A stretch of 64,000 nucleotides of DNA from Marthasterias glacialis. Taxonomy: Eukaryota > Echinodermata > Asteroidea > Forcipulatida > Asteriidae. Shown one piece after another: positions 12,920 through 33,000 of this stretch. The position numbers were made by a program, and so were the translations under genes. Position 1 is the stretch's first letter. Every line of letters starts with the position of its first letter. The notes beneath the pieces are model-generated. The model saw nothing but the letters and a program-made list of their open reading frames with translations. It ran no database searches and was not told where the DNA came from. The stretch lies in NCBI GenBank assembly GCA_911728455.2, contig OU452233.1:15939214-16003213 (forward strand), read 5' to 3'.

Positions 12920-13020
12920 CGTTGGTAAGTTCTGCTTTAAAACGGACCAGCGCTCGGAGAAAAGGTTTATAGCAGTTCGACTCGTCCAGTATTCGCAGCT
13001 AGTAGGAATTACATGCGAAG
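12920..13020 (+). other. Probable 5' non-coding exon of amassin-like gene B
   Basis: It is nearly identical to 6212-6315 upstream of gene A and ends in the same strong donor, GCGAAG|GTGAGTACT, at 13021. The partner acceptor is the AG ending at 15984, just before the exon that contains the start codon. Sequence to its left is unlike gene A, so the duplication boundary lies close by and the two promoters may differ. Confidence 0.5.
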
Positions 13021-14207
13021 GTGAGTACTGTTTCAATTGATAGTGTATTAATTTTGTGGGATTTTCAGATGAAGTGAACGAATAGGGGGAGGGGATTATC
13101 CCTACAAGAGGATAAGATATATATCCTTTTGATAACTTTCCATGAGATGGCAATTAATTGTCAAAGTAAGTTAGTTGGAAGTCGTTCAGGTATAGTCAGG
13201 TTAGATTAGGAAACTTGAAGCGACGTTGGTTTTCCTTTCATGATTGGTTTGTTATGTTATAAACGAGAGTTTCTGTCATTACGGTTATACTCTAGTTATT
13301 TCAAGCAATGGCAAACGTCATGGTCCGGTTACGTAATGGTTAGGCCAAACGCATTTCACTTAAGCTCTTTGCAATCTTATTTAGTGAAATCTATATTCAT
13401 CAGAAAATGATCTAACTTTACCAAACCCTGGTTAATTGAAAGTCAAGAATGCAGTGTATAAACATTTGCTTTTTTGGAGAAAAAAACAAACAAAATCAGC
13501 TTGTGGGCATTTATCAAGAAAAAAAATATATTAAATTGAATGTTCTATGTCCAGACAGGACAATTAAAATCTATAAATACACAAATAAAATCTAAAAGAA
13601 CACACATTTAACAAAGACATGCACCAACATGCATCATCACTTTCGTCAGAACGTGGGAAGTAGTAAAAAAAAAAAAAAAAATGAGAAAGACGAATAAAAA
13701 CAACAACATTTTTTCCTGAATGCTAGTTACTCAATTCGCCAGTGCTCGTTTTCGTAAAGTTTCAATTCGTACCAGGAATCATCCCCTCGTGACCTTAAGC
13801 GTCTCTCGGGACATACGCTAGCAAATCCCCAACATACATCGATAATTGTTTGCCTTAGATCTACGGTTGTTCAAGGGGCACTGTCATCGTTGGGCATTGT
13901 GGAAAGTTACTTTGGAAGTCCACAGTTTATTATTTTAATGTGGTTTATGAAAGTACCACAGAACTTGAAAAGGGCAAAAAGAAAAATTCAACAATACGCC
14001 CACTTCCGAGAATTTATAGAGTGGACATACATTGTAAGAAAAATATGCAAAAATAAACAGAAAATCATGCACAACTACCGTGCACAATAATATCGTTCAG
14101 TCTTAATTTTGACTCACATACTAAATGTACAGTCAATTTTGATTTCTTTGTTAGTCCTAATTTTGACCCACACACTAATATGTACAGTCGATTTTGATTT
14201 TCTTTTT

Positions 14208-14240
14208 TCGACCCCCCCCCCCCCCCCCCCCCCCCCCACA
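14208..14240. repeat. Poly-C and CA tract
   Basis: A run of about 25 C followed by ACACACACA. At the matching place in gene A (6950-6985) the run is broken up, so it has expanded or contracted since the duplication. Confidence 0.8.
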
Positions 14241-14977
14241 CACACACTCACAGTTGTAAATAGACTCTGGCTATACGCCACTCTACCTTTGTCTGACCTT
14301 ACATTGTACAGGCCTACATCTAAGTTTCAAGTATAGGCCTATACTTGAAGGTCACGACCTGCACCTACCATAGTGAAAGTGACATCACCACAGACAATTT
14401 CTCATGTGGGGACTTTTTGCAGGCACGCAATCTGAAGGATAATGGAAAGTGTTTGCTGTCACACTTTGAACTTTCTACATTGTGGTACTACAGCTTGTGA
14501 AATAAAGCCCGGTACACGAAACATTTCCAAACCGGACGCCCGGGTACCAGTGTATGTTGTCTTAAGGTCATGTCACACTGGGCAATTTTGGCCCTGGATG
14601 GTATAACTGAAGTGTTCCTTTTGTATACAATGCAGTTGGTTGCCTCCAGGTTGCCTGTAAAAAATTTCATGTGTGACATGGCCTTTACAGTGTACAATAT
14701 TTACATGACAAATAAACGAGAAAGCGCATTCATTATGGTTGCATCAATATTTCTTCCTGTTGATCCCAGCAACTGACTGTGCTTCACTAAACGTTAGGAA
14801 GGTATATGTTTGGTCCCGAGAGGGCGTGGTTTTGTGATGGGGTGGGGTTTTGGGCTTGGGACCAGAGACTGAAGTTATCTCGAATGACGTTGTACAATAC
14901 ATGGTATACACACGCGGGAAATGATAAGAAGTGAAAGAAAAAGTACATTATCGGTATTTAAAAAAAAAAAAAATTCT

Positions 14978-15295
14978 AACTAACCAGCTGACCAACTGAC
15001 CACTTGACCAACCGACCAACCGACCAACCGACCAACCGACCAACCGAACAACTGACCAACTGAACACCTGAATAACTAATTAAATAAATAAATAAATAAA
15101 ACTTTACAACCGACCAACCGAACAACTGAATAACTAAATAAATAAACAAAACATACAAATAAAAGTAAATAAATAAAACTTTACGACCAACCGACCAACC
15201 GACCAACCGAACAACCGACCAACCGAACAACTGGATAACTAATTAAATAAATAAATAAATAAAAACATACAATTAAAAATAAATAAATAAAACTT
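14978..15295. repeat. Minisatellite of GACCAACC words and AAATA tracts
   Basis: Tandem GACCAACC units, some reading GAACAACT, alternate with AAATAAATAAA runs in at least two rounds. It lies in the first intron of gene B, and the matching interval of gene A lacks it. Confidence 0.75.
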
Positions 15296-15404
15296 TACTT
15301 CAGTAAAAATTCACTGACAATTGTTTACCTAGTCATTTTCCCTTGTGGTGTATTGCTTGATATTTGAAAAAAACCAAAAAAAAAAAAAAACAAGTCGCAT
15401 TACC

Positions 15405-15740
15405 CTTACGTGATCCCCGTGCTGCCGCTTCCCAGGTTGTATCCACAGAGCTTATTATTGCTCTATGGTGTGTATCGTAAACCTTGGTGTGATCCCTGGC
15501 TACTAGGCAGTAGCCAGTTGAATGGCTTCTGACTGGCCCCCCCCCCCCCCTCCCGAGCAAAGATATTGGCTAAAGACATAGGGCTGGAGGGCTCAGTTGT
15601 TAGAGCGTAAGCCGGTATAGTCGCATGTTCAAATTCCGCTCCAGTCAACTGTCTTCGTTCACCCTAAAAATGAGTTACAACTTTACCCTGTTAGTTTCCC
15701 TATAGTGGTTTATTGCTTGATTAATATAGTGCACACAACA
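15405..15740 (+). repeat. tRNA-derived SINE, type 1, diverged copy
   Basis: It has the same order as the copies at 17.0-17.9 kb: CCCGTGCTGCCG, then GATCCCTGGCTA, then GGCTTCTGACTGG with a C run, then a tRNA-like part with A box (GGCTCAGTTG) and B box (GTTCAAATTCC), then the tail CAGTCAACTGTC. It is more diverged than those copies. Confidence 0.6.
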
Positions 15741-16016
15741 GTATCAATCCTCTACAGGAATTGTTCCGTCCAGGAAATTAAAAAAAAAGTATTAAAAAAT
15801 AAAAGAAATTATTGATAATAATGGCATTATTTGACTACCCCCAAATCACCTAGCTCTTACCCTTTTTAACGTGCACAAAATGCTGGACATCAAAAAAAAA
15901 ATAAAAAAAAATAAATATAAGGAACTTTCTCGTGACCATTTAACTTGTGACCATTTAAAACAATTGGGTTTTATTTTATTGCAGTGGTATCGTGGCAACC
16001 ATTTTCTCATTCAAAG

Positions 16017-22657
<6,641 letters not shown>

Positions 22658-24930
22658 CGCCCGCCTCCCTTCTCAGGCACACAGGCTTAGGCATTTTAGT
22701 TTAAAAAAAAAAAAAAAATGAGCAATTTACTCTTCAACATGCGCGCACTTTGAAGGGGAAAAATCAGTACAGTTTTAATGTGCTGGAAATTCTTATTACT
22801 TCGGTTTTTTTGAGCCAACTCAATTGGGCACTGATTAATGTAGACAGTTGAAGTCGCTGTTGTTCAAGGACTTTGGAATACGGACGAACCTACCCGTCAA
22901 AAAGATACCGCAGAATAGACCATGAAACTGAAATCAGGAAAAACGCAACTTCTTATCGGGCCTTTTTCGATTCGACAGTCCTTCACAAGTAACTTTTGTT
23001 TTCTAGTGGCAGGCACCGATACGTGCTAATTGTTGAAGGGATAAATAAATGGATTGTAGCGCCCCCAATGGTGACTCCAGTTATTAAGTTAGCCTTGAAT
23101 TATATTGATCATGTTAAAAAGAACACGTTTGCCAAATTTAAAAACATTTGGACAAAAAACATGGAAAATATGGGGACGGCATTATTTGTACCCCAAAATG
23201 AGCAAACAAAGTATAAAAAGCCCCCTAGTGACGATTAGTGGAGGGGGGGGGGGTGGGGGCGTACATCCCAAAAAAGTTCGCTTATGATAGGGTTTAAGCT
23301 ATTTTTTTTGTTTTATCAAGTAAAAAAAAAAAAAAAAAAACTTTTTACATGTAGGATTGGATAAAAGAACCCTTTTATTTTATTTTGGTCAACCCTGTAG
23401 CATTGGGAAATTAATTAGATTAAGACGTCTGGAGCGAAGACTACAGCGACAAGTATCACTGCACCAGTGTATGACAACTGTGTGGTATGTTATATCTCCT
23501 CTCTGTAGATAGCTGCGGGAGACTAGTCTCTATTTCAGAGCCTTACACTGTACGGGGAAATATGAATCAATTTGGAGCGTGGATGAAGGACCCGATGGTG
23601 AATCCAAACTACGTGTATCACATTTGGACAAAAACATGGAAAATATGGGGACGGCATTATTTGTACCCCAAAATGAGCAAACAAAGTATAAAAAGCCCCC
23701 TAGTGATGATTAGTGGAGGGGGGGGGGGGCGTACATCCCCAAAAAGGTCGCTTATGATAGGGTTAAAGCTATTGTTATTGTAATATCAAGTAATATCAAG
23801 CAATACGTATACTTTTATACAATGACCTGGAAACCAAAACAGAACTGAATTCGCATCTGGATCGTCTAACATATGTTTAATGCGAAAGAGATTTCATTTG
23901 TTGTGGTACACATTGTTACTACGTAATTATAGAAGTTTAAGCATTGAAGTAAACAAGTTGAAACTGTTTTTGCTTTAAATTTTGACATTTATAAATTGCA
24001 TGATAAAGGCAATGTCGGAAATAGTTTCAAAGTATCGCTTTTAAAAACACAACTATAACCTACAATGAAACAATGCTTAACCAATAATACAGTGCGCCAC
24101 CAAGGGTTTGCCCTGGAGAGAAACCGCCGTATGAAACCAAACAAATCAAAACAATACAAAACAAAAATTAAACTAAAAAACTGCTTCCCACGTAGCCTTT
24201 GCATGTTGTACGTTTATTTCGTAATCTTTTTATGCAGCTTAAAAATAAAATTGATGTCAACATGACTGGTATCGTTTGTTTGTTTTTATTTCTAAGTACA
24301 CAGTGAATCTTATTGTGTTATTATGTCTTCGTTTTGAAAGTGTCAGCCTTTGCATGGATCCCTATGGAAACCTCGGGTAAAACAGCTGCAGAAGCAAGAT
24401 TTTCAAGCACTACAGCCTCTTTATTTTCCAGAGTTCACAGCCGATTGTCACAAAACAATCTAAGACTGTTCCTCGTTGCCAAAATGTATAATATGATGGC
24501 AAAAACACAAAATCGGCCATTAGAGGGCGTTTTGAAATGTTTGTCGTAAATTAAATTCAACTGTCCCATATTTCATACAGTTTAGGTTTAAGGTCTTTTA
24601 AAAATGAGAAAGAAACATTTTCAAAAATACGGAATTGATAGAAATGTCAAAAATTAGTTATGACCAAATTTCAGATACAGATACTAAATCAACTTCGGTT
24701 TCATAGGTAATTATGTCCCCCGTGTAGAAATGTCGTCTTAATAGCGCCCTCTTCTTCTGACTTCCTTCAGCACATGTTAATGTACCAAAATCGGTCCGGG
24801 TTACACACACCGGGGGAGAAACTCCAATATCCTGTCACAAGCTTTGAAGGCCAAATAAAGTTCATATAACGCTCTTTAGACTGTCATGTTGTACTCCACA
24901 CTTACCTAACAAATATTCAGCACTAAAGAT
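22658..24930. other. Gene B 3' region with a duplicated block
   Basis: 22658-23050 is the gene B 3' UTR, homologous to the region after gene A; a possible AATAAA lies at 23044-23049. A 150-bp block at 23143-23300 (ACATTTGGACAAAAAACATGG on to a G run) recurs at 23620-23775, with an orphan copy of exon 5 between the two. 23780-24930 shows no feature I can name. Confidence 0.6.
23509..23622 (+). pseudogene. Orphan duplicate of gene B exon 5
   Basis: 23341-23622 repeats 21357-21632 nearly base for base: the end of intron 4, the acceptor CTCTGTAG and the exon coding SCGRLVSISEPYTVRGN and onward. The copy stops at GTGTATCAC, just before the donor, where it is joined to ATTTGGACAAAAACATGG. It has an acceptor but no donor and no later OLF exon, so it cannot serve as an ordinary exon. 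It looks like by-product of a local tandem duplication with a three-to-four-base overlap (CAC/CACA) at the joint. Confidence 0.8.
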
Positions 24931-24934
24931 TTAA

Positions 24935-25930
24935 ATGTTATATATGAAACACAAAATGCTTCCAGTAAATGTCGTTAAATTTCGTTCCTTAAACGATTTC
25001 AAAACTAGGTTCAATGTTCGGACCAATTTTATTGAGTACAGTGCGGTCCTCCGAGCCATTAACTCATCATTCCGTGAATTACTTAATAACGATGAAAATT
25101 TAATTCGTCCATTCGTGCCTTTTAATCTGTATGCTATTTTAAGGGACAAAAAGGGTTCCAGAAGAATTTATGACATTTTAACTTCTGGGAGAAAAGTAGT
25201 ACACAGGTTTATCACAAAATGGGAAGAGGTTCTGAATATTAATTATGACTTGTCTTGGTCTAAAGTCTATTCTATTCCTTTCAAATATACTGCAGACGCT
25301 CAGTTGAGATGGTTCCAATTCAGAATTATCCATAGAATTCTAGGTTCCAATTCATTTCTTTTTAAAATAAGTAAATCTAACTCGGATCGGTGTACTTTCT
25401 GCAAAGCTGAAGCGGAGACATTGGTCCATCTATTTTGCCATTGTAATATTACTATCTCGTTCTGGAATTCAGTATTTGTATGGGTCAAGGAAAAAACACG
25501 CATCAAAATTACCTTACAAAATGATATTTTGCTTTTTGGTAAAACGGACATCCAGTGGAACAATGTTAATCTCCTTCTTTTGATTTGCCGTTTTCATGTG
25601 TATAAAATGAAAATGAATGAGAAACATTCATCTTTACTTCTTCTGAAATGTGATCTTAAAAAATACTTTTTAACGGAAAAATGTATGTACGCAAAAAATG
25701 GCAATATTCCTAAATTCTTTTGTAAGTGGGGAGCTCTCTCCACATTGTGTATGGAGTAATGGTTTTGGTACTGTACCTTTTTCGAGTTTTACTTACATTG
25801 TTTTCGCCTCATAATTTGGATTGTTATTACTTCCAATCTCTGTTTTTCTCAATGTCGTTCTAGTGAGAGATAAGTGAACAATAAATGTGTATCCCTGGAA
25901 TATCTATAAAAAAAAAAAACAAAAAAAAAA
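24935..25930 (+). mobile_element. 5'-truncated LINE (L1/Tx1-like), C-terminal part of ORF2
   Basis: A 274-codon open frame at 24935-25759 encodes the end of a non-LTR reverse-transcriptase polyprotein: LRWFQFRIIHRILGSN, then CTFCKAEAETLVHLFCHC, the zf-RVT type Cys/His segment, then hydrophobic helices. The RT and endonuclease domains are absent. After the stop come about 140 bp of 3' UTR with AATAAA near 25881 and an A-rich tail at 25908-25930. The truncated 5' end and A-tail are usual for LINE insertions. No target duplication could be fixed. The frame is intact over this part, so the insertion may be fairly young. Not a host gene. Confidence 0.8.
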
Positions 25931-27035
25931 ATACTTCCAGTTCACTGCAATCAATGTAAATACATAAGTACAAGGTAAACAATAGCAGTTGTCAATGCAA
26001 AGTAGGCACGTAGGAAGATGATTCTACCGGGGGGGGGGGGGGGGGGCAGAAAATGAAATCTCTCCTTGGGGAGTCCACGGCATGCAAGTGCAAGCATGCG
26101 AGTGCGAAGTGCGAAGCGCGAAGGTTGTATGGCGTGGGGTACGGGTCGCTTAAGGGCCCCGGGGAAAACAAAAATTGTAAGGCTTGATGCTCTGTAGTGC
26201 ATTATGAGCCTTACTGGAACACCTTTTGAGCAACAAATATTTAAAAATTTCAGCACCTTTCAAGGTTAAAGGGCCCATTTTGTGCATTTTTTTTTTGAAA
26301 TTCAATTTTTATCAAATATCCATGCTTAAGGACAGTTTATTAAAGAAAATGAAAAGTTACTTTTTGTACTAAAATTAAGATTTAATATATATATTTTTCT
26401 TTTTTTACGGGCCCCGCCCCAACCATATTTTTAAGGGGGGGGGGGCATTGCCATTTTTTTGGTAGAACCCTTGCATACTTGTTTTTATCGAATATGACAC
26501 CAGATAATGACACAGATACAATGGGAAATATTTCTCTGGAGAAAGTAAAATAAAAAATGTATAAAGTAAAAAAAAAAAGTGTTAACTTTCAAATTAAAAA
26601 AACTAGAAATTAGTTTTGGCTTCCATAACAACTAGTCTAGGATCCCAAATTCATGCCACTGGTTACCATAGAACTTTATACTTACGGTGCTCGTAAAGCG
26701 TGCGGCCAGAGCCGTAACTTGAATACAATTTTTTTTGGGGGGCACCATTTTTCCTAGGGGGCACTTTTGGCCAACGAAAACTGTAGGAGGGTGGGCATGG
26801 ATATGTGTGGGGTGGGGGGGGGGGGGCACGTGTCCCCGTATCCCCCCGTGTCCCCCGTGCCCCCGTGCCCCTTTAGTTACGCCACTGCTTGCAGCGAAGA
26901 ATTCTGCGGCATGAAACTGGTCCCTGTAGGCCCTACCGTACTTTGTCTTCAAGTTCAATGTGTCAAATCATAGCCGAACATAATTACATTTCTATAATCT
27001 AAAGAGAACCTAAACACGATATAGACCCCACATGA
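25931..27035. other. Intergenic repeats between the LINE and gene C
   Basis: There are G/C homopolymer runs at 26030-26047 and near 26435, and a CAGTGGCGTA-type MITE at 26707-26887. It also contains what must be the gene C 3' flank, since gene C ends at 27036 on the minus strand; I did not find a clear polyadenylation signal. Confidence 0.45.
26707..26887. repeat. MITE with CAGWGCCGTAAC / CAGTGGCGTAAC termini
   Basis: It starts CAGAGCCGTAAC and ends GTTACGCCACTG, an inverted terminal repeat of about 12 bp. The inside is G-rich (CACGTGTCCCCG and similar) with no ORF. It resembles the element at 43950-44161. The termini suggest hAT-like ancestry. Confidence 0.5.
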
Positions 27036-30000
27036 TCATTCAAAGGAGAGTTTGTACACAACTGCATGGCCGTTGTCCCAGCCATACAGCAACCGATCAC
27101 GTGGGTTATACTCAATCGATGATAGGCTCCCGTACTTGATGATGATGGGGACGTTGACGAATCCCTCGAAGCCACTGTCCGTGTCCATGAAGTAAGCCAC
27201 CTTGGAGTCGTACCTCGTTGCACTGTTCAGACAATAAACCTTCCTGCAGATGATGAAGCAGTTCCCCACGCGGTTCTTTGGGTAGGAACTCTCCAGTGTA
27301 CGCTCGAACTCCAGCGTCTCTTCGTCTACTTTACTGACGACGAGCATCTCCAGTTCATTACTGTACAGCAGCCACAGTCCACTTTCATCCACGCTGAGAT
27401 CCATCTTTGGTACGGCACTTGGACCGGAGTAAGCAAACCGGTCAAGGGGTGTATCTGATGGAATTTCCCGCACGAATGAACTCCCCGGGTGGAAAATTGG
27501 GAATGAAGCTGACTGCGAGGTCCAACCAATCCTAGATATATTTTGGAACTTTTTATTCACGTAGTTGTAGTTCTCCCTCACCTGTTTACTTTCTGTCGAG
27601 TATGCGAACAGGGAGCCATTATACACAACGGCCTCTATGATGTGATGTAAACTTTCACCCTCTATCACTTGACTTTGAGCTTTCTGAAATCTACCCACGT
27701 TGACGCTGCCTCTAAATTGTTTACTTCGATCTGGGCCAGTGAAGCTGATAACCGGAAAAAGAAAACACACAGCAATTCAGAGTTGCATTTGGATTGTTAA
27801 CGTTATATCTATAATGTCAAGTAGAATTATAATAGTACTACCATACCGCACCTTTCCTGAGAACCATCTCAAATCCTGAGGAATATGCAGCACCAAGAGA
27901 CAAATTAGCACAAAGGTTACTTCAAATTATCCATAACAACAATCTCAGTCTTCGAAGGTACTCGTTATACCCGAGGGTGAGAAGAAGCAACGAAACAAGG
28001 ACACAAGTGCCGCAACCGGGATTCGAGCCCACAGTCAGATGACTCGGCCACCAGAATTTGCGTTCGAACTACAAAGCCGGTCGGCCATGACGTCCTACTT
28101 GATGTTGACATCTTGCATGCATGTCACACGCGGCGACTGTTCCACGCTCACCATTATTTGGTATTTAACAGGTTAGCATGTGAACACTGCGTCGCCTAAA
28201 ATTCGAACAACACTGTATAACGCACAGAGACACTGTTTCGATCAGTTAACATTTACTTAATAAATTATAGGTTTTCCGGTCTTTCAGTCTATCAGGACTG
28301 GGCTTTTTGGGGGATGCACGGGGACCGAGGGGGCGGGGGCACATAGAGCCCCTCCGTATATTCCAAAGTGTAACGACTGATTTTAATGAAACTTGCCACA
28401 AATGTTCATTTCACCGAGTTCTATATGATGACGTAAATACATTTCCAGAACTCGTCACGAGAGGGCGTTTTTGACTTGATTTGCCCATTTTTGGTCGGTC
28501 AAAAATCATCTTTCCTCATATTTTCTGATCTTTGGTCAAATGTTTTGAAACTTGCAAACTTGTTCTTTTTTGTTTTGACCTGGGTATTTTAAATTTTAAA
28601 TTATATAAATGCATGTCCAAAGATTTAAAACAAACTTGTATATGATCATTTTCGATCGTTACGATTACGGCAATTAAAACAACTAAAGACAGAGGCTATT
28701 TTCTTGATTTTTACAGTATTTCGGACGTGGTTTTTCTAAATATAAATTTGGGGGCCGATTTGAACTTTATTATCAGCTTTCATATTGACACTAATCAATA
28801 AGGAACCCAATCTTAACCCTGCTGACATACCTGTGGTAATACACAAAGTTCGAGCGAACTACTGGATCTTTCATCCACGCACCGTGGCTTGCAAGATTTC
28901 CCCTGAGTGTATATGGCTCATGGATGGACACCAGTTTCCCACAACTATCTGCAATCAGAATGATTTAGGTTTTGCTCAACAAATTAAAACATTTCTTCAT
29001 TAAAAGAAGAAAACATGTATATACTATTTGCAATTCATGAATACTTTGGACGGTTTATCCAGTCTAATTGGTCGAGAGGAGATCACGTGGCCATGTTTAA
29101 ACCAGGGCGCTATCAGACGGTTGCGTGGAGCTCGCACATTTGACCGCCCAATGTAATAAGTTGGTAGAACCATTTAACTCTGGGTAGAACGCAAATTAGG
29201 ATCGCGCTAATTTGAAACTTGCGTGAGGAACTACTTTGCGTTCAAAATGGACAAAACATTTTTTTCAGAATCGAGTTAAGCTGAAACCATATAGTTTTAT
29301 TGAAGAAATAGAGGTTAGAGGGCGTACAAAACCACAGGAAACGTGGCGCTGACCAATCATATTACACTGAGCACTCATCAGTTTACACAGAAAACATTGC
29401 CGAAGTGGACATTTGTATGCAATTGACCCATAGGGATTTTCGCCCATGGTGGGTCAGCGGAGTTCCGTGCGTGACACAGCGAGTGCTCCCTTGAGTTCTT
29501 ATAACTCTGTGGCTGAGACTCAACTGTCAGATTTGTTCTTAACTTTTAACTGTTTTTAGATTTTTTTTTAAGGGAAAGGTATTTATGAGTTAGAATAAAA
29601 TCGTGTTGAATCGGTTTTGTTCAAACAATGGGAAGCCTGGTTCTTGATAGTTTTACCGAGTCGAAGTCGATGTAAAAATAACGAAAACCAGGCCTCACCG
29701 TGTTTTAACAAGTAGTTGAAAACCTCTTCACTACACTTGTAATCCTTTTTATAGAATGTCACTGCCGGCTATGGCCGATTCGCTCAAAATTCCTATTCCT
29801 TAACGTTGTTGCTTCTGCAAACAGCCCAGGCCCAACAGAAATCGCCTGGTTTGGAGGCGGCCTTACTCTGCGTGGTTGTTGTCGGCCATAACTCTGGTTC
29901 CTCTGGTTTAGCTGAGTTCAAGGTGTCCGGTGCCGCCGTGCTAATTGGCGTTGTTTCCTTGGTGTTGCACGTTCTTAACTGACTGGACAACTCGGTGATG

Positions 30001-33000
30001 CGACGCTGCATACCAGCCAAATCCTCGCTGGTATCAATCTCTATCAGATCATCAATAACCTCACTTATGTTTGACACCTGAATGCATATGAAATAGTCAC
30101 ACATGTTTATAATATAGTACTGATGCGAGACCCTGCGAAACGAGTCTCAAGATGGAACAGAGGGAGTCCAAACTGCTGACTTTGGCTACGGCTAGCGCTG
30201 TGTTGGCTGCGAGGACATTGTTGGAAAAAAAAGACTTTGCCGGGTTCGCCCGTAGCCACTGCCGAATCAATCAATTTGGACACATCCTGAGGCCGTGTCC
30301 AAATTGCTGGCTTCGGGTGTGGCTACGGCATGACCAATGAAAACGGCTTATTCTTCAACCTTGTCTTTGAAGCCAAATGCCATAGCCGCAGGCACAACTT
30401 GTAAAACATGTTCATATGGCTAAGTGTAGAGTGTCTCGCCTGCCAGAAAGACACGGTATCAAAAATGCTGCATCACTTTCAGACCAACCGTGACAGGGCA
30501 AATAGTACTGAGAGTCGGGAACGCAATACCACTTTTATCCAAACAACTATCCGATCTAATCTATCTCATCGAGTCATGGCGTCATGTTTTTCACAAGAGG
30601 CATGGCTGCCATTGGGTTTTGTAGAAACAGGATGAAGAACTAAAGTAGCTAAACAACATCTCCTAGAATACACCAATGTGTCAATCAAAAGTCGGAAGAA
30701 CATTTTTTTGTGTTAAAAAAATAATAATTAAATAAAATAACATCCATTATAATAATTAAAAAAATAACATCTATTATAATGGTCGAGGTACACGCTGCTA
30801 ATAGGATTCGACCTTCCTCTTGCTACCGGACAGTTTCGGTAGTCTAGTTGGTAAGACCTCTGCTCTAGAATGGCAGGGGTCGTGGGTTCGAATCCGAGGA
30901 AAATGCCTGTGAATTTGTTTTCACAGGACTTGGGAAAGTACTGAGTATACAGTGATTAACACATCAGTGTATGGGTAAAAATTACAACTTCTAACATTGT
31001 GTGTGCCAAACAGGTCCGGAATATTGTTATGAACTTATGTTGAAAATACTTCATATCAGTGTTTGATAATATTTTGTCGGCATGTGGAAATGTTTTGACA
31101 ACTGAAAAAACAAGTGATCTCAAGATTTTGATAAGCCGGATGAACTTTTCAGAAGAAATAAATCTATCCTTCTTCATTCTCACTTCGTTCATTATGGTCT
31201 CAATTCTGCCGATTTGCGACTCGTCTGATTGTATCCCCTGCCATTCCCGCAACGTGTACAGGGCAGTCGCCATGTTACGAACATTCCGTCGCACTCCTTC
31301 GATCTCAGTCCGGGTGACCAGCAGCTGCCCACCCTCTATGAGGCTAAAGGTCGTGGTGACGTCAAAGAGGTCAGCCTCAAAGGTCTTGATGAGGTCCGAC
31401 TGCCAGTTTGTTATCTCGTACAGGCTGGTGACGTCAGCAGTCAAGTTGTTAATCTTACATGAACAAAAATAAATGGAGTAATTAGAAAGAACTAGTATTT
31501 ATTATAATGAATGAATAAACGAATCACTGGTTTCTGGACAAAGACTAAGTTAAATTTCCCAAATATCTAGATCCCATATACCTCTAACGATTTTTTTTTA
31601 CATTTGGCATTTGTGCCAGTTTTACGAGCTTATTTGACATATAAGATCAAAATAATAACGTCTTTATCCACGACGCTGTAATAATAATATTGTGGGTTCT
31701 TCTTCTTCTCCTTTTAATTTTAAATAGAATACCTGATTTTGAATATTTTTGAGATTTTGTTTTGTATTTTGTGTCTCGTAGTCCGTGCAGATTACAAGCA
31801 TTGGTGACTGGACCGTGCACTGGCAGACACCGTCGCCGCCACGCTCCCCGGTCACTTCGTAGCCAGCGGTAGGAGGTGCAGCCGATGGCTGCGTCTGTTG
31901 AAAGAACAAGTTTGAACATTATGAAACTCATGACTACCTGTCTTGCATATTAATACAATGCATTCACACAACCAAGGGATGGTTTAGGGAAAGCGCTCAG
32001 TTCTTTCTTTAAAAATGACGGTATAAACTCCTCTGTTTCAAAAGTAGGCCTTGAGCTTACACGTTCTTGTCTGTCTTCATTTGCTTGAGCAGCTGCGCAC
32101 CATGATCTGGTGGAGTTTGACAACGCTTTATCAACAAATGTTTATTACTAAATATATATATATACATGTATATAAATATATAATATATAACACTAGTAGG
32201 GTTGATGGCCCTAGCTTTCGATCCAAACTGGACCTTCGTCAGAGGCAAAAACAAGCACAAACATAAAAACGGATCCATTTATAGAAAAACCTTGGGATTA
32301 AAATAGATGGAGAGTATCCAGAATAAGCGGGAAAAGATAACCAATCAAAGTTAACTAAATACAGACAAAGGGATTGTTGATGACCAATCAAAATACAGCA
32401 TTGTGGACAATAGGATGTCCAGTGGTCAGTCAGTGCAAAAAGGAGATTAGTGAACAAAGGAGGAAAGCTGCATGGTGGGTAATGCGGCTTACATGAAAGG
32501 ACAGGATTATCTACTCAGATGAGGGAGGTGATTAAGGGTAATCTCCCTAAATATAGCAGTAGAAGCGTAAACATTGAATAATAGAGAGGGGGCTATAATG
32601 AGAAGACTAGTTATTTGCCAAAAGGAATTATTTAACACCTGTGTTTATGTTTAATCCGAATGGTTGGACTGTTCGGAGTTGGTGAATCCAGTGGGATTCT
32701 CTGAGTTTACGATGTGAATCGTCGCCGTTGCAGGCCTCAATGACAGTTAGTTCCACATCTTTAACACTATGATTAGGGCTATTGAAGTGGATAGATACTG
32801 GGTACAGATTTTTGGTCTTTATGGAGGAGACATGATTCGCAAAGCGAAGACTGAGTTTGGTCTTTGTCTCTCCCACATACTGTACTCCACATCTCTTACA
32901 TGATATGACATAAATGACATTTGGGGTTTGGCATTGGGAGTTGGTCTTGATTTTGTAAGTAAAGCCAGTGCTGTGGCTTTTAACCTGTACAGTGGGTTTG

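Noticed and set aside
24935-25759. Novel host protein of 274 aa
   Set aside because: The Cys/His segment, A-tail and 5' truncation identify the end of a LINE polyprotein.
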